Below the pieces are notes generated by a model. The model searched no databases. It had not been told where the DNA came from and saw only the letters and a program-made list of their open reading frames with translations. Made by a program: the position numbers and the translations under genes. From Mesorhizobium waimense (GTDB lineage: Bacteria > Pseudomonadota > Alphaproteobacteria > Rhizobiales > Rhizobiaceae): DNA of 64,000 nucleotides. The stretch spans positions 62,001-126,000 of the forward strand of contig NZ_QZWZ01000006.1 in assembly GCF_003601975.1 (NCBI RefSeq), in the 5' to 3' direction. Shown here piece by piece: positions 42,630-52,150 of this stretch (the stretch's first letter is position 1; each line of letters opens with the position of its first letter).

Positions 42630-43255
42630 CGGGTGGTCGACCAGGCGAACCAGAACGCGACAAGGGCCAGTAGTGCCGAAAGCAGCCGTCGGCCGAAACG
42701 CTCCCGCCGGGGATCGTTGAGGAACGGCTCCAGCGATCCCGCCAGCACGACAATCATTCCATGTATTCCAGTCGCGATCGCCACATAGACCGTGGTGAGC
42801 AGGACAGTCTGGGCGAGGATCGGCCGTTCGGCGTCGACGAAGGTCGGCAGCACGGCGACATAAAAGATAGCCGCCTTGGGATTGAGAAGGTTGGTGACGA
42901 GACCGCGCGTGAAATATCGACCATTCGCGCCGCCGCCAGCTGAAACCACGTCTGTCCCGGCGGTCCAGCCTTCCCAGGCAAGGTAGAGCAGGAACAACAC
43001 TCCAGCCCAGCGAAGCCCTTCATAGAGGAACCGGGACGCCTGGATCAGTTCGGCGACGCCGAAGGCGGCAGTCCCGCCGATGACAGCAAGGCCCAAGGCA
43101 ATGCCCGCGACCGTGGCGAAGCCGGCGCGTCGACCGTCGCTGGCGGAAACCAGCGCCAGATAGGTCATGTTCGGTCCCGGCGTCAGTTCGATCAGCAGGC
43201 ACGCGAGCGCGAAGGAAAGGAACGCCCCCGTTGAAAACGGCAGGACGCCGCTCAC
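42626..43255 (-). CDS. LysE/RhtB-family amino acid exporter
   Basis: The protein of about 209 residues has five to six membrane segments and the LysE-family signature LIELTPGPNMTYLALVSASDGRRAG, with NLLNPKAAIFYVAVLPTFV in the second half. The family exports amino acids and similar small solutes. The GTG at 43255 was chosen because it lies two bases after the polA stop; longer upstream starts fall inside polA. It probably reads through from polA. The substrate is not predictable. Confidence 0.85.
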   Translation of the reverse strand: MSGVLPFSTGAFLSFALACLLIELTPGPNMTYLALVSASDGRRAGFATVAGIALGLAVIGGTAAFGVAELIQASRFLYEGLRWAGVLFLLYLAWEGWTAGTDVVSAGGGANGRYFTRGLVTNLLNPKAAIFYVAVLPTFVDAERPILAQTVLLTTVYVAIATGIHGMIVVLAGSLEPFLNDPRRERFGRRLLSALLALVAFWFAWSTTR

Positions 43256-43256
43256 C

Positions 43257-46214
43257 TCAATGCGCCTCGTCCCAGTTGTTGGCGGCCCGCGCATCGACGT
43301 GCAGCGGCACCGACATCGAGACCGCCGGCATCGGCGCGTTCTCCATCACCCGGCGCACGACCGGGATCGTCGCCTCGACTTCCGCCTCCACCGTTTCGAA
43401 GATCAACTCGTCATGCACCTGTAGGAGCATACGGGCGGAAAGCCCTGCCTTCTCCAGCGCCTCGTCCATATGCACCATGGCGCGGCGGATGATATCGGCG
43501 GCGGTGCCTTGCAGCCTGGCGTTGATCGAGGCGCGCTCGTTGAAGGCGCGGATCGAGGGGTTTGACGATCTTATCTCCGGATAGTGGATGCGGCGGCCGA
43601 AGATGGTTTCGACGAAGCCATGTTCGCGGGCATAGGCCTTGGTGGCATCGATATAGTCGCGAATGCCGGGGAAACGCTCGAAATATTTCTTGATGTAGGC
43701 GCCGGCTTCCTCGCGCGGGATCGACAGCTGGTTGGCAAGGCCGAAGGCCGAGATGCCATAGATGATGCCGAAATTGATCGCCTTGGCGCGGCGGCGCACT
43801 TCCGAAGGCATGCCTTCGACCGGCACGTTGAACATTTCCGAGGCGGTGATGGCGTGGATGTCGGCGCCGTCGGCGAAAGCCTGCGTCAGCTGCGGGATCT
43901 CGGCGACATGGGCAAGCACGCGCAATTCGATCTGGCTGTAGTCGGCCGAAACCAGCTTGTGGCCCTTGTCGGCGATGAAGGCGGTCCTGATCTTGCGCCC
44001 CTCGGCGGTGCGCACCGGGATGTTCTGCAGATTGGGGTCGGAGGACGACAGCCGGCCCGTCGTCGTCGCGGCCAGCGCATACGAAGTGTGCACGCGCCTG
44101 GTGTCGGGATGGATGAAGCCGGGCAGCGCGTCGGTGTAGGTCGATTTCAGCTTGGTCAGCTGGCGCCAGTCGACGATCTTGCGCGGCAGTTCATGGCCTT
44201 CGGCGGCTAGGTCTTCCAGAAGCTGCGCCGAGGTCGACCATTGGCCGGTCTTGGTCTTCGAGCCGCCGGGCAGCCCCATGCGCCCGAACAATATGTCGCC
44301 CAACTGCTTCGGCGAACCGATGTTGATGCGCTCTCCGACGAGGCCGTAGATTTCCTCTTCCAGCCGGGCAGCCCCTTGCGCCAACTCGCCGGAGAGCCGC
44401 GACAGGATCTGGCGGTCGACCGAAATGCCGCGCTGCTCCATCCTGGCCAGCACTGGCACCAGCGGCCGCTCCAGCCGTTCATAGACCGAGACCAGGCCCT
44501 TGGCGGCGAGCCGAGGCTTCAGCACTTGCCACAGCCTGAACGCCACGTCCGCGTGGCCTGCGGCGTAGGCGGTCGCCCTGTCGATGTCGACCTGCTCGAA
44601 ACCGACCGAGCTTCTTCCGGAGCCTGCGAGATCCTTGAGCGGGGTCGTTGCATGGCCGAGCCATTTGTCGGAAAGAGCCGATAGAGTGTGGTGGCCGGTT
44701 CCGGCGTCGAGCACGTAGGAGATCAGCATGGTGTCGTCGAAGGGCGCGACGTCGACGCCATGGCGGCTCATGACGACGATGTCGTATTTCACGTCCTGCA
44801 CGATCTTGAGGACCGATCTGTCCTCCAGCAGGGGTTTTAGCAGCGCCAGCGCCTCACGGATCGGGACCTGGTTCTCCAGCATTCCGCCGCCGAGCAGGTC
44901 GCCGGCGCCGCTCTTGTGGGCAAGCGGCATATAGGCGGCGCGGCCGGGCGCAATCGCCATCGAGAAACCGATGAGATCGGCCAGCATCGGGTCGGACGAG
45001 GTTGTCTCGGTGTCGAAGGCAACGACGCCGGTCTCTCTCGCCTCAGCAAGCCAGGCCTTCAGCGTTGCCGTGTCGCGGATCGTGACATAGGCGCCGGCGT
45101 CGATCCTGGCGGCGGAAGCTGCTTCGAGGCGGAGGGCGGCAAGCAGGGAAGGGGTATCGCCTGCCTTGGCCGCTTCCCCCATGACCGCAGCCGGCGCCGC
45201 GCCGGCTTCGTTCGTCCCCGCCGTGCTTGGGGCGGCTGTCGGTGCGCCGGCGCCGACATCGGGGCCATGCGCGGTATCGGCGCGCTCGACCGTGACGGCA
45301 ACGGCCTGGACATCGCCGGCCTCGGTTCCGGTCGCTTCCGCCACGCGGCGGGTCAGCGAGGTGAATTCCATGGTCTTGAGGAAGCCGATCAGCTTCGGAC
45401 CGTCGGGCGCATGCAGTACGAAATCGTCGAGCCCGTCGACGACCGGCACGTCGTTCATCAGCGTCACCAGCTGGCGCGAAATGCGCGCCTTGTCGGCGTT
45501 GGCGATGATCGATTCCCGCCTCTTGTCCTGCTTGATCTCGCCGGCGCGCTCAAGCAACCCGTCGAGGTCGCCGAACTGTTCCAGCAACTGTGCCGCCGTC
45601 TTCGGCCCGATGCCGGGCACGCCCGGAACATTATCGACCGAGTCGCCGGTCAGCGCCTGCAGATCGATCATCTTTTCCGGCGGCACGCCCCATTTCTCGA
45701 TCACCTCGGGAATGCCGATCTGGCGGTCCTTCATTGGGTCGTACATGCCGACCGTGTCGCCGACCAGCTGCATCAGGTCCTTGTCGGAGGAGATGATCGT
45801 GGTGTCGCCGCCGGCCTCACAGGCAAGCTTGCAATAGGTGGCGATCAGGTCGTCGGCCTCGAAGCCTTCCATCTCGATGCAAGGCAGGTTGAAGGCCTTG
45901 GTCGCCTGGCGGATCAGGCCGAATTGCGGGATCAGGTCCTCGGGCGGGGCCGAGCGGTTGGCCTTGTATTCGGGGTAGAGTTCATTGCGGAAGGTCTTTG
46001 ACGAATAGTCGAAGATCACGGCGAAATGCGTCGGCACCAGACCGACATCGGTGTTACGGGCGTCCTGCATCAGCTTCCACAGCATGTTGCAGAAGCCGGA
46101 AACGGCGCCGACCGGCAGACCGTCGGATTTGCGGGTCAGCGGCGGCAGCGCATGATAGGCACGAAAAATGTAGCCGGAGCCGTCGATAAGGAAGAGATGA
46201 TCGCCTTTTTTCAT
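43257..46214 (-). CDS. polA: DNA polymerase I
   Basis: The 985-residue enzyme has a 5'-3' exonuclease domain (FLIDGSGYIFRAYH to about residue 300), a proofreading domain with the metal-binding FDTETTSSDPM, and the polymerase with DYSQIELRVLAH (motif A), RRAKAINFGIIYGISAFGL (motif B) and LQVHDELIFE (motif C). The exonuclease residues look intact, unlike in some polymerases. About 120 residues between the first two domains are Ala/Thr-rich and low-complexity. The ATG at 46214 gives the standard MKKGDHLFLIDGSGYIFRA start. It is followed by the LysE gene. Confidence 0.98.
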   Translation of the reverse strand: MKKGDHLFLIDGSGYIFRAYHALPPLTRKSDGLPVGAVSGFCNMLWKLMQDARNTDVGLVPTHFAVIFDYSSKTFRNELYPEYKANRSAPPEDLIPQFGLIRQATKAFNLPCIEMEGFEADDLIATYCKLACEAGGDTTIISSDKDLMQLVGDTVGMYDPMKDRQIGIPEVIEKWGVPPEKMIDLQALTGDSVDNVPGVPGIGPKTAAQLLEQFGDLDGLLERAGEIKQDKRRESIIANADKARISRQLVTLMNDVPVVDGLDDFVLHAPDGPKLIGFLKTMEFTSLTRRVAEATGTEAGDVQAVAVTVERADTAHGPDVGAGAPTAAPSTAGTNEAGAAPAAVMGEAAKAGDTPSLLAALRLEAASAARIDAGAYVTIRDTATLKAWLAEARETGVVAFDTETTSSDPMLADLIGFSMAIAPGRAAYMPLAHKSGAGDLLGGGMLENQVPIREALALLKPLLEDRSVLKIVQDVKYDIVVMSRHGVDVAPFDDTMLISYVLDAGTGHHTLSALSDKWLGHATTPLKDLAGSGRSSVGFEQVDIDRATAYAAGHADVAFRLWQVLKPRLAAKGLVSVYERLERPLVPVLARMEQRGISVDRQILSRLSGELAQGAARLEEEIYGLVGERINIGSPKQLGDILFGRMGLPGGSKTKTGQWSTSAQLLEDLAAEGHELPRKIVDWRQLTKLKSTYTDALPGFIHPDTRRVHTSYALAATTTGRLSSSDPNLQNIPVRTAEGRKIRTAFIADKGHKLVSADYSQIELRVLAHVAEIPQLTQAFADGADIHAITASEMFNVPVEGMPSEVRRRAKAINFGIIYGISAFGLANQLSIPREEAGAYIKKYFERFPGIRDYIDATKAYAREHGFVETIFGRRIHYPEIRSSNPSIRAFNERASINARLQGTAADIIRRAMVHMDEALEKAGLSARMLLQVHDELIFETVEAEVEATIPVVRRVMENAPMPAVSMSVPLHVDARAANNWDEAH

Positions 46215-46356
46215 GCCGGCAGGGATAGCGCGGCGCGGCTGCGCGGTCCATGCCAAAGGCGGCTTCCGTCAACGGTTCCGGCAATACCCTGACAGAACCC
46301 GGCGCTGAGGGGCCGGGCGCTCACAAGTATGTTACAAAAGTGTAATTTTGGTGCCC

Positions 46357-46540
46357 TTGAATCGCCACGTTCAAGGACCCAAATACACGTCATCGGCAGT
46401 TTTCGCCGAAGTCCGGAGCAAGGCCCGTCCCCCGCCTATCCCGGACACCTGCGGCAGCCTATCCCCCCTCTCCGGGCTGCCGCAACGTTTCGAGTAAAAG
46501 GCCGCCGTGGTTCCCCCTCCACCACGGCGGCTCTTTTTTG
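46357..46540 (+). ncRNA. Candidate AbcR-type (alpha-r15) small RNA
   Basis: Between polA and an M20 peptidase gene lies a three-hairpin RNA ending in a terminator. Stem 1 is TCGGC/GCCGA (46393-46409), stem 2 TGCGGCAGCC/GGCTGCCGCA (46450-46484) with a C-rich loop, and stem 3 the terminator. C-rich single-stranded loops (CCCCCCTCTCC and TTCCCCCTCCA) are the AbcR anti-Shine-Dalgarno pattern. In S. meliloti the AbcR pair lies beside polA, as I recall. A CTTGAA box and an inverted repeat (CCTTGAA ... TTCAAGG, 46357-46378) mark the promoter. The true 5' end is probably near 46390, giving about 150 nt. Confidence 0.75.
46501..46539 (+). terminator. Terminator of the AbcR-type RNA
   Basis: GCCGCCGTGG and CCACGGCGGC (perfect 10 bp) around TTCCCCCTCCA, followed by CTCTTTTTT-like sequence. 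A shorter T-run on the other strand makes it bidirectional. Confidence 0.88.
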
Positions 46541-46638
46541 CCCTCATAGTGCCCATGGCCGTGGCCCAACGATCGTGGGCTTTTCGTTTTCACGTGCTGC
46601 CTTTACGGTTCCGCCTCTGAATCGAAAGGCCTGTAGCA

Positions 46639-48024
46639 ATGTCCCAAGTTTCCCCCGTCCTCGATCGTCTCGACAGCAATCTCGACCAGAGCCTGGAGCG
46701 GCTGTTCGGCCTGCTCGGAATCAAGTCGATCTCCACCGATCCGGCCTACGCTGCCGACTGCCGCAAGGCGGCGGAGTGGCTGGTGGCCGAGCTCAAGCTG
46801 ATCGGTTTCGACGCCAGCGTGCGCGATACGCCTGGACATCCGATGGTGGTGGCGCATCATGAAGGTCCGGCAGGAGCGCCGCATGTGCTGTTCTACGGCC
46901 ATTACGACGTGCAGCCGGTCGATCCGATCGAGCTCTGGGAAAACGATCCGTTCGCGCCGGCGGTGAAGGAGGTCGAACCCGGCCAAAAGGTGATCACCGG
47001 CCGTGGCTCGGCCGACGACAAGGGCCAATTGATGACCTTCGTCGAGGCCTGCCGCGCCTGGAAGCAAGTGCATGGCAGCCTGCCTTGCCGCATCACCATC
47101 CTGTTCGAAGGCGAGGAGGAATCCGGCTCGCCGTCGCTGAAGCCGTTCCTCGACGCCAACAGGGCCGAGCTCAAGACCGACTTCGCGCTGGTCTGCGACA
47201 CCGGCATGTGGGACCGCGAGACGCCCTCCATCTGCGTTTCGCTGCGCGGCTTGGTCGGCGAGGAGATCACGGTCAAGGCCGCCGACCGCGACCTGCATTC
47301 GGGCCTCTACGGCGGCGCTGCCGCCAATCCGATCCGCATCCTCGCGAAAATCCTGGCCGACATCCATGACAAGGACGGCCATGTGACCATTGCCGGCTTC
47401 TACGACGGGGTCGAGGAGACGCCCTCGCAGGTGCTGAAGTCCTGGGAGACGCTCGGCGAGACTGCCGAGACCTTCCTCGGGCCGATCGGCCTGTCCATCC
47501 CGGCAGGCGAAAAGGGCCGGTCGGTGCTCGAACTGACCTGGGCGCGGCCGACGGCCGAGTTCAACGGCATCAACGGCGGCTATACCGGCAAGGGCTTCAA
47601 GACGGTGATTGCGGCGGAAGCCTCGGCGAAAGTGTCGTTCCGTCTGGTCCACAAGCAGGATCCGAAGAAGATCCGTGCCGCTTTCCAGGCTTTCGTCAAG
47701 GAACGCATTCCGGCCGATTGCTCGGTCGAATTCCACCCGCATGGTGGCTCACCGGCGATCCAGCTCTCCTACGACTCGCCGTTCCTGGCCAAGGCCAAGG
47801 ACGCGCTGTCCGACGAATGGGCGAAACAGGCGGTGACCACGGGCAGCGGTGGCTCGATCCCGGTGGTCGGCGACTTCCAGACCTATCTTGGCATCGAGTC
47901 GCTGCTGGTCGGCTTCGGCCTCGACGACGACCGCATCCATTCGCCCAACGAGAAATACGAGCTCAATTCCTTCCACAAGGGTCAGCGCTCCTGGGCCCGC
48001 ATTCTCGATGCGCTGACGCGCTGA
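46639..48024 (+). CDS. M20-family dipeptidase/metallopeptidase
   Basis: The 461-residue protein has the M20 metal ligands: His in FYGHYDVQP, Asp in GRGSADDKG, the catalytic Glu pair in FEGEEESGS, Asp in VCDTG and the last His in DDDRIHSPNEKY. A dimerisation domain sits in the middle. It resembles dipeptidases of the PepV/CNDP-like branch. Cytoplasmic, about normal length. The start is at ATG 46639 after AAAGGCCTGTAGCA. Confidence 0.92.
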   Translation: MSQVSPVLDRLDSNLDQSLERLFGLLGIKSISTDPAYAADCRKAAEWLVAELKLIGFDASVRDTPGHPMVVAHHEGPAGAPHVLFYGHYDVQPVDPIELWENDPFAPAVKEVEPGQKVITGRGSADDKGQLMTFVEACRAWKQVHGSLPCRITILFEGEEESGSPSLKPFLDANRAELKTDFALVCDTGMWDRETPSICVSLRGLVGEEITVKAADRDLHSGLYGGAAANPIRILAKILADIHDKDGHVTIAGFYDGVEETPSQVLKSWETLGETAETFLGPIGLSIPAGEKGRSVLELTWARPTAEFNGINGGYTGKGFKTVIAAEASAKVSFRLVHKQDPKKIRAAFQAFVKERIPADCSVEFHPHGGSPAIQLSYDSPFLAKAKDALSDEWAKQAVTTGSGGSIPVVGDFQTYLGIESLLVGFGLDDDRIHSPNEKYELNSFHKGQRSWARILDALTR

Positions 48025-48103
48025 ATTGGCGTGAAAGGCAAGTTTCTGTTGATTTTTCGTCGGATCGCGGCGAGGACGATGCACGCCCTCACCGGAGAAG
48101 ACG

Positions 48104-48724
48104 ATGAGCGACATCCGCTTCCACCAAAATGACCTGCCCGACCTTTCGCACTACAATGTCGGGGCGGTGGCCATCGACACCGAGACGCTGGGGCTGAACC
48201 CGCATCGCGACCGGCTGTGCGTTGTGCAGATATCGCCCGGCGACGGCTCAGCCGACGTCATCCAGATCGCGCCTGGCCAGAAGAAGGCGCCGAACCTGGT
48301 CGGCCTGCTCAGGAACAGGAGCATCACCAAGCTGTTCCATTTCGGTCGCTTCGATCTCGCCGTGCTCTACAATGCCTTCGGCGTCATGCCCGAGCTGGTG
48401 TTCTGCACCAAGATCGCCTCGCGGCTGACCCGTACTTATACTGACCGGCATGGGCTGAAGGACATCTGCAACGAGTTGCTCGGCATCGGCCTGTCGAAGG
48501 CGCAGCAATCGTCGGACTGGGCAGCCGAGACGCTGTCGCCGGAACAGCTCGAATACGCCGCCTCCGACGTGCTTTATCTGCACCGGTTGCGCGAGGTGCT
48601 GGCTGCCCGGCTGGCGCGCGAGGGCCGCACCAAGGAGGCCGACGCCTGCTTCCGCTTCCTGCCGACGCGCGCCAAGCTCGACCTGATGGGCTGGGCCGAA
48701 GAGGACATCTTCGCCCACAGCTGA
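48104..48724 (+). CDS. RNase D-like 3'-5' exonuclease (DEDDy, no HRDC)
   Basis: The 206-residue protein contains the DEDDy exonuclease domain and nothing else: AIDTETLGL, FHFGRFDLAVL, and YAASDVLYLHRL with the Tyr and Asp of the last motif. RNase D itself is longer and carries HRDC domains; single-domain versions are common in alphaproteobacteria. It probably trims RNA or DNA 3' ends. The start is preceded by GGAGAAGACG. Confidence 0.9.
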   Translation: MSDIRFHQNDLPDLSHYNVGAVAIDTETLGLNPHRDRLCVVQISPGDGSADVIQIAPGQKKAPNLVGLLRNRSITKLFHFGRFDLAVLYNAFGVMPELVFCTKIASRLTRTYTDRHGLKDICNELLGIGLSKAQQSSDWAAETLSPEQLEYAASDVLYLHRLREVLAARLAREGRTKEADACFRFLPTRAKLDLMGWAEEDIFAHS

Positions 48725-48798
48725 CGGCTCCGGAACCAGCGCGCCGTTGGCCGCGTTCTGTCGGTTCAAAGAGGGGATGACCTCGAAGAGAGGAAGAC

Positions 48799-49002
48799 AT
48801 GGCAGACCGCAAGCCGATATCGACCGCACCGACGGACGGTTCCAGGGTCACCGTCTACTGGAAAGACGCCAACAGCGTGATCAACGAATCCATCGCCCAG
48901 TATCGCGACGGAGCGTGGTGGACCTATATCGACAGCGATACGCAAAAGCGGGTCGAACCGACGAGCTGGCGGCCGGCCTCCGAGGAGAGCGACGACGACT
49001 GA
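48799..49002 (+). CDS. Small conserved-looking soluble protein
   Basis: No function is recognised. The 67-residue protein has a PISTAPTDGSRVTVYWKD start, a WWTYIDSDTQ core and an acidic C-terminus (SEESDDD). The text STAPTDGSRV resembles small DUF551-like proteins. AGAGGAAGAC precedes the start. Confidence 0.7.
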   Translation: MADRKPISTAPTDGSRVTVYWKDANSVINESIAQYRDGAWWTYIDSDTQKRVEPTSWRPASEESDDD

Positions 49003-49107
49003 CGCCGCCGCTGGCGGGGCCGGCTGCTTTCGCATAGCCTGAAGTCGTTGATATCGAGGCCGATTCGGGGCTTTCGCTCCGCCGTCGTCCGTTGCTCGGA
49101 GGAACTA

Positions 49108-49362
49108 ATGGGTATCGAAAGCCTTATCATCTTCATCATCATCGGCGCCATTGCCGGCTGGCTGGCCGGCCTCGTCGTCTCAGGCTTCGGCTTCGGCCTG
49201 GTTGGCAACATCATCGTCGGCATTATCGGCGCCTTCATCGCCGGCTGGCTATTCCCCAGGCTCGGCTTTGCCATTGGCGGCGGCATCCTCGCCGCCATCA
49301 TCAATGCCACGATCGGCGCCATCATCCTGTTGCTGGTGGTCAAGGTCTTGAAACGAGCCTGA
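49108..49362 (+). CDS. GlsB/YeaQ/YmgE-family membrane protein
   Basis: The 84-residue protein has three hydrophobic segments with the glycine pattern GIESLIIFIIIGAIAGWLAGL, GFGLVGNIIVGIIGAFIAGWLF and GFAIGGGILAAIINATIGA. The family is called transglycosylase-associated, but its biochemical role is unsettled; expression often rises under stress. The ATG at 49108 follows GGAGGAACTA. A 48-residue membrane protein gene follows 24 bases later. Confidence 0.9.
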   Translation: MGIESLIIFIIIGAIAGWLAGLVVSGFGFGLVGNIIVGIIGAFIAGWLFPRLGFAIGGGILAAIINATIGAIILLLVVKVLKRA

Positions 49363-49386
49363 CGCTCGTCACCAGAAGGGCGCGCC

Positions 49387-49533
49387 ATGAAACAGAACAT
49401 GCTCTATTTGATCATCGGCGCGCTCGTCGTGGTCGTCATCGCCCTTGGCGTCTATGTCTATCGCGAGCAGACCAGGCCGAAGGGCGTGGAGCTGAAGATC
49501 GACGACAAGGGCATTTCGATCCAGCAGAATTGA
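49387..49533 (+). CDS. 48-residue single-TM protein
   Basis: The product MKQNMLYLIIGALVVVVIALGVYVYREQ continues with a short basic/acidic tail (TRPKGVELKIDDKGISIQQN). One membrane segment, then about 24 cytoplasmic or periplasmic residues. AGAAGGGCGCGCC precedes the ATG. It is next to the GlsB-type gene and probably shares its transcript. It is too short to assign a family. Confidence 0.72.
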   Translation: MKQNMLYLIIGALVVVVIALGVYVYREQTRPKGVELKIDDKGISIQQN

Positions 49534-49663
49534 TATCGACGGATTGACGCCGGGCTGACCGGCTTGACCGGACAAGCGCAGATCGGGGTTTATCACCGCG
49601 TCTCACGCCAAGCCGGGGCAGCGTGAACTTTCCAACCCTTCCTCTTTTCAGGTCAGGCCTCAG

Positions 49664-50659
49664 GTGATACCCCGGATCGACTTCAGGGCCAGCGATGCTG
49701 TCCAAGCCGCGCTTTCGGCAATCGGGCGCACGGAGGATGTGCGCTTTTCGCCCGACAACCGGTTGTTGGCCATCGCCGGCTTTGGGCGAAAGCGCTGCCT
49801 GATCCTGCGGATCGAGGTCGAGGCAGCGGCCGACGGTCCCGGTGTCGCGATCCATGATTACATGGAGCTGACATCCGACTGCATCGGCGAGGTTCATGGC
49901 CTCGATTTCATCGATGATCGGACCCTGGCGGTCGCCAATCGCGACGGGGTGGTCGCGATATTCTCGCTGCCTTCGGGAGAGCCTGCCGGCAGAAGCCTAG
50001 AAATCGTATCGCGTCGCCAGATCAAGAGCGGGCTGTTCTGCAAGCTGAGGACGCCCGGTTCGATCGCCGTCAGGCGGGAGTCACCCAGCCGGACCACCCT
50101 GCTGGTCTGCAACAACTATACATACCGGGTTACCCGTCATGTCGTCGACCGGCGGCTGGGATATCGCGCGCTCAGGAACCAGGTGCTGCTGAAACGAGGC
50201 CTCGATATTCCCGACGGCATCGCGCTCAGCCATGACGGCAAATGGGTCGCCGTCAGCAGCCATGGCACCAGGGATGTGAAGATCTACAGCCTGTCGGGGC
50301 TGCTTGGACCCGACACCGAGCCGGCCGGGATCCTCGAGAACGCCAACTACCCGCACGGCCTGCGCTTCACCGCTGACGACCGACACATTCTTGTCGCCGA
50401 CGCCGGCAGTCCAAAGCTGCACGTCTATGAAAGCGAGGGCGGCTGGAGCGGACGCCGCACACCGTCGCGATCGCTTGTCGTCCTCGATGACGAGACCTTC
50501 CTGCGGGGCAGGATGAGTGACGAAGAAGGCGGGCCGAAGGGCCTCGACATCGACCGCTCGAACAGTGTCGTGGCGGTGACCTGCGAAGAGCAGGCACTGG
50601 CGTTTTGTTCGCTGGCATCGATCGTCGGGCGGCAGGGCAGCGGCTTGAGCCGGAGTTGA
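49664..50659 (+). CDS. Beta-propeller-like protein of unknown function
   Basis: The 331-residue protein has several repeats of the form VRFSPDNRLLAIAGFG, IALSHDGKWVAVSSHGTRDVKIYS and LRFTADDRHILVADAGSPKLHVYE, as in 6- or 7-bladed propellers. There is no signal peptide. It starts with GTG, and AGGTCAGGCCTCAG lies just upstream. It converges with the GT9 gene at 50667. I cannot name a family; it may be a scaffold or lyase-like enzyme. Confidence 0.75.
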   Translation: MIPRIDFRASDAVQAALSAIGRTEDVRFSPDNRLLAIAGFGRKRCLILRIEVEAAADGPGVAIHDYMELTSDCIGEVHGLDFIDDRTLAVANRDGVVAIFSLPSGEPAGRSLEIVSRRQIKSGLFCKLRTPGSIAVRRESPSRTTLLVCNNYTYRVTRHVVDRRLGYRALRNQVLLKRGLDIPDGIALSHDGKWVAVSSHGTRDVKIYSLSGLLGPDTEPAGILENANYPHGLRFTADDRHILVADAGSPKLHVYESEGGWSGRRTPSRSLVVLDDETFLRGRMSDEEGGPKGLDIDRSNSVVAVTCEEQALAFCSLASIVGRQGSGLSRS

Positions 50660-50666
50660 CGCGCCT

Positions 50667-51764
50667 CTAAGGGTAAGTATTTGAAGTGATTGGGACGAGT
50701 ACCGCCCCGACAGCCTGAACATCAGCAACGCCGACTTTTGGTTGGTCGTGAGGGCTTGGGCCTGGCGCCGAGTTCGACGCCCACCGAACTATCTCCTGGA
50801 CGCGGGCCACCACGACATCAAGAGGTATATCCTCGGTTTTCATTGATCCGAACTCGCGTGCTTCCACTAGCCAATGATACGGGGTGAGCGGGCGCCAGAG
50901 GCGGGCTTTCGACGGGCCTGCCAAAGTAAGCAGTGCACCCTGCCGAGTGGCCGCCAGATGTCCAAGCCCGCTCTCCGCGGCAACAATGCAGATCGCACGA
51001 TCGGCGAGAGCGTGGAACAGCCAAGGAAGCAACGCCGAATCCTGGATCGAACCGACATCGACAATCTTCGACACGCCGTCCTTTTCAATCCAGTTGCGCT
51101 GCTCGGTTTCTTGAGGCCCGAGCAGGAAAGCAGGAATGATGCCATCGCTGGCGATGTGTCTGGCCAGGTCCGTCCATTTTTGCCGATGCCAGAACTTATT
51201 CATGGTCGGGCCGGGAGACAGGCCTATGAAGCGCTCGCCCGACGGAATGAGACGCAAAGCCTCGTCGCGCGCCTTTTCGAACACGGGCAGTTTGGCGTCG
51301 AAAGGCAAGAGGCGGCCAGTGGCCAGTTCGACCATTCGATGCCATCGCAGGGCGTTGGTAGGGGGGCGAGGCTCAAAAAAGCCGGCAATATTGCGTCGCA
51401 GAGCGAAGCCTACCGAATTGGCAATGTAGCGCGCAGGCAGTCCTGCCGCTGCAACATAGCTCCGGGGCGTCTCCTTGCTTGAGCGAAGATCCAACACGAG
51501 GTCCACGGTGCCAAGTCGGCGTATCAGCGCACGCATCTGCGAAATGCTGGACAGGCGCTGATCGACTAGAATTTCATCGATAAGCTCCGGTTGAATGGGG
51601 GCCAATGTTGTGCGCCACACCGTGTCCAAATCCGATGCGCAGACGATCCGATGCGTGGGTAAAGCCAGCCTCAGCGCGCGGTAAACTGGAATCCGCAAAA
51701 TCGCGTCCCCAAGCTTTTCATTGCGCGTCAGCACCAGGACTACTGGCTTTTTTGAAATCTTCAT
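50667..51764 (-). CDS. Glycosyltransferase family 9 (heptosyltransferase-like)
   Basis: The 365-residue protein has the GT9 features: an N-terminal LTRNEKLGDAILRIPVYRAL and a C-terminal nucleotide-sugar region ESGLGHLAATRQGALLTLAGPSKARLWRPL. In family members this is ADP-heptose transfer onto lipopolysaccharide core; other substrates exist in rhizobia. No signal peptide, as expected for a peripheral inner-membrane enzyme. It lies alone on the minus strand, facing the beta-propeller gene. Confidence 0.87.
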   Translation of the reverse strand: MKISKKPVVLVLTRNEKLGDAILRIPVYRALRLALPTHRIVCASDLDTVWRTTLAPIQPELIDEILVDQRLSSISQMRALIRRLGTVDLVLDLRSSKETPRSYVAAAGLPARYIANSVGFALRRNIAGFFEPRPPTNALRWHRMVELATGRLLPFDAKLPVFEKARDEALRLIPSGERFIGLSPGPTMNKFWHRQKWTDLARHIASDGIIPAFLLGPQETEQRNWIEKDGVSKIVDVGSIQDSALLPWLFHALADRAICIVAAESGLGHLAATRQGALLTLAGPSKARLWRPLTPYHWLVEAREFGSMKTEDIPLDVVVARVQEIVRWASNSAPGPSPHDQPKVGVADVQAVGAVLVPITSNTYP

Positions 51765-52150
51765 GTTCGCAGCGCCAAACCCCCGAAAATCTTCGCGCTA
51801 ATGCAAGATGATGCAGAAGGCAAGCAGTGACCGCGCCACAAGCCAGGCATGTGGCGAATACTTTTTCCCTCGCGAATTCACATTGCGCGGCCAAGGGAAC
51901 CCCTCAGAAGTAACCTCGGTCAAGATTTAGCCGCGCCGCGCAAGCCAGGGCGAAAGGCTTATGTCGGCATGAAAGAGCCTATTTTCGTGCGGGAAAGCAT
52001 CGGTAACGACAGCGACAGCGGGCGGTAACGGGTTTCGAAATTTCCAAGGCAATTCAACGGGCTGTGAATCCGCCGCTTTAACGCGCCTTTAAACCGCCGC
52101 ATCTACTCTGCAACCCGAGCGCCATAGGCACGGGACAAACAGCACAGCGC
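51765..52150. other. Intergenic region between divergent GT9 and pbp genes
   Basis: This 386-base stretch contains no credible gene. It has a lower GC content than the flanking genes, as expected for two promoters, and a short repeat CTTTAACGCGCCTTTAAACCG near 52076. I see no clear palindrome or terminator. Confidence 0.5.

Noticed and set aside
52076..52102. CTTTAACG ... CTTTAAACC repeat as an operator before the pbp gene
   Set aside because: Too short and imperfect; not a palindrome and no second copy elsewhere in the window.
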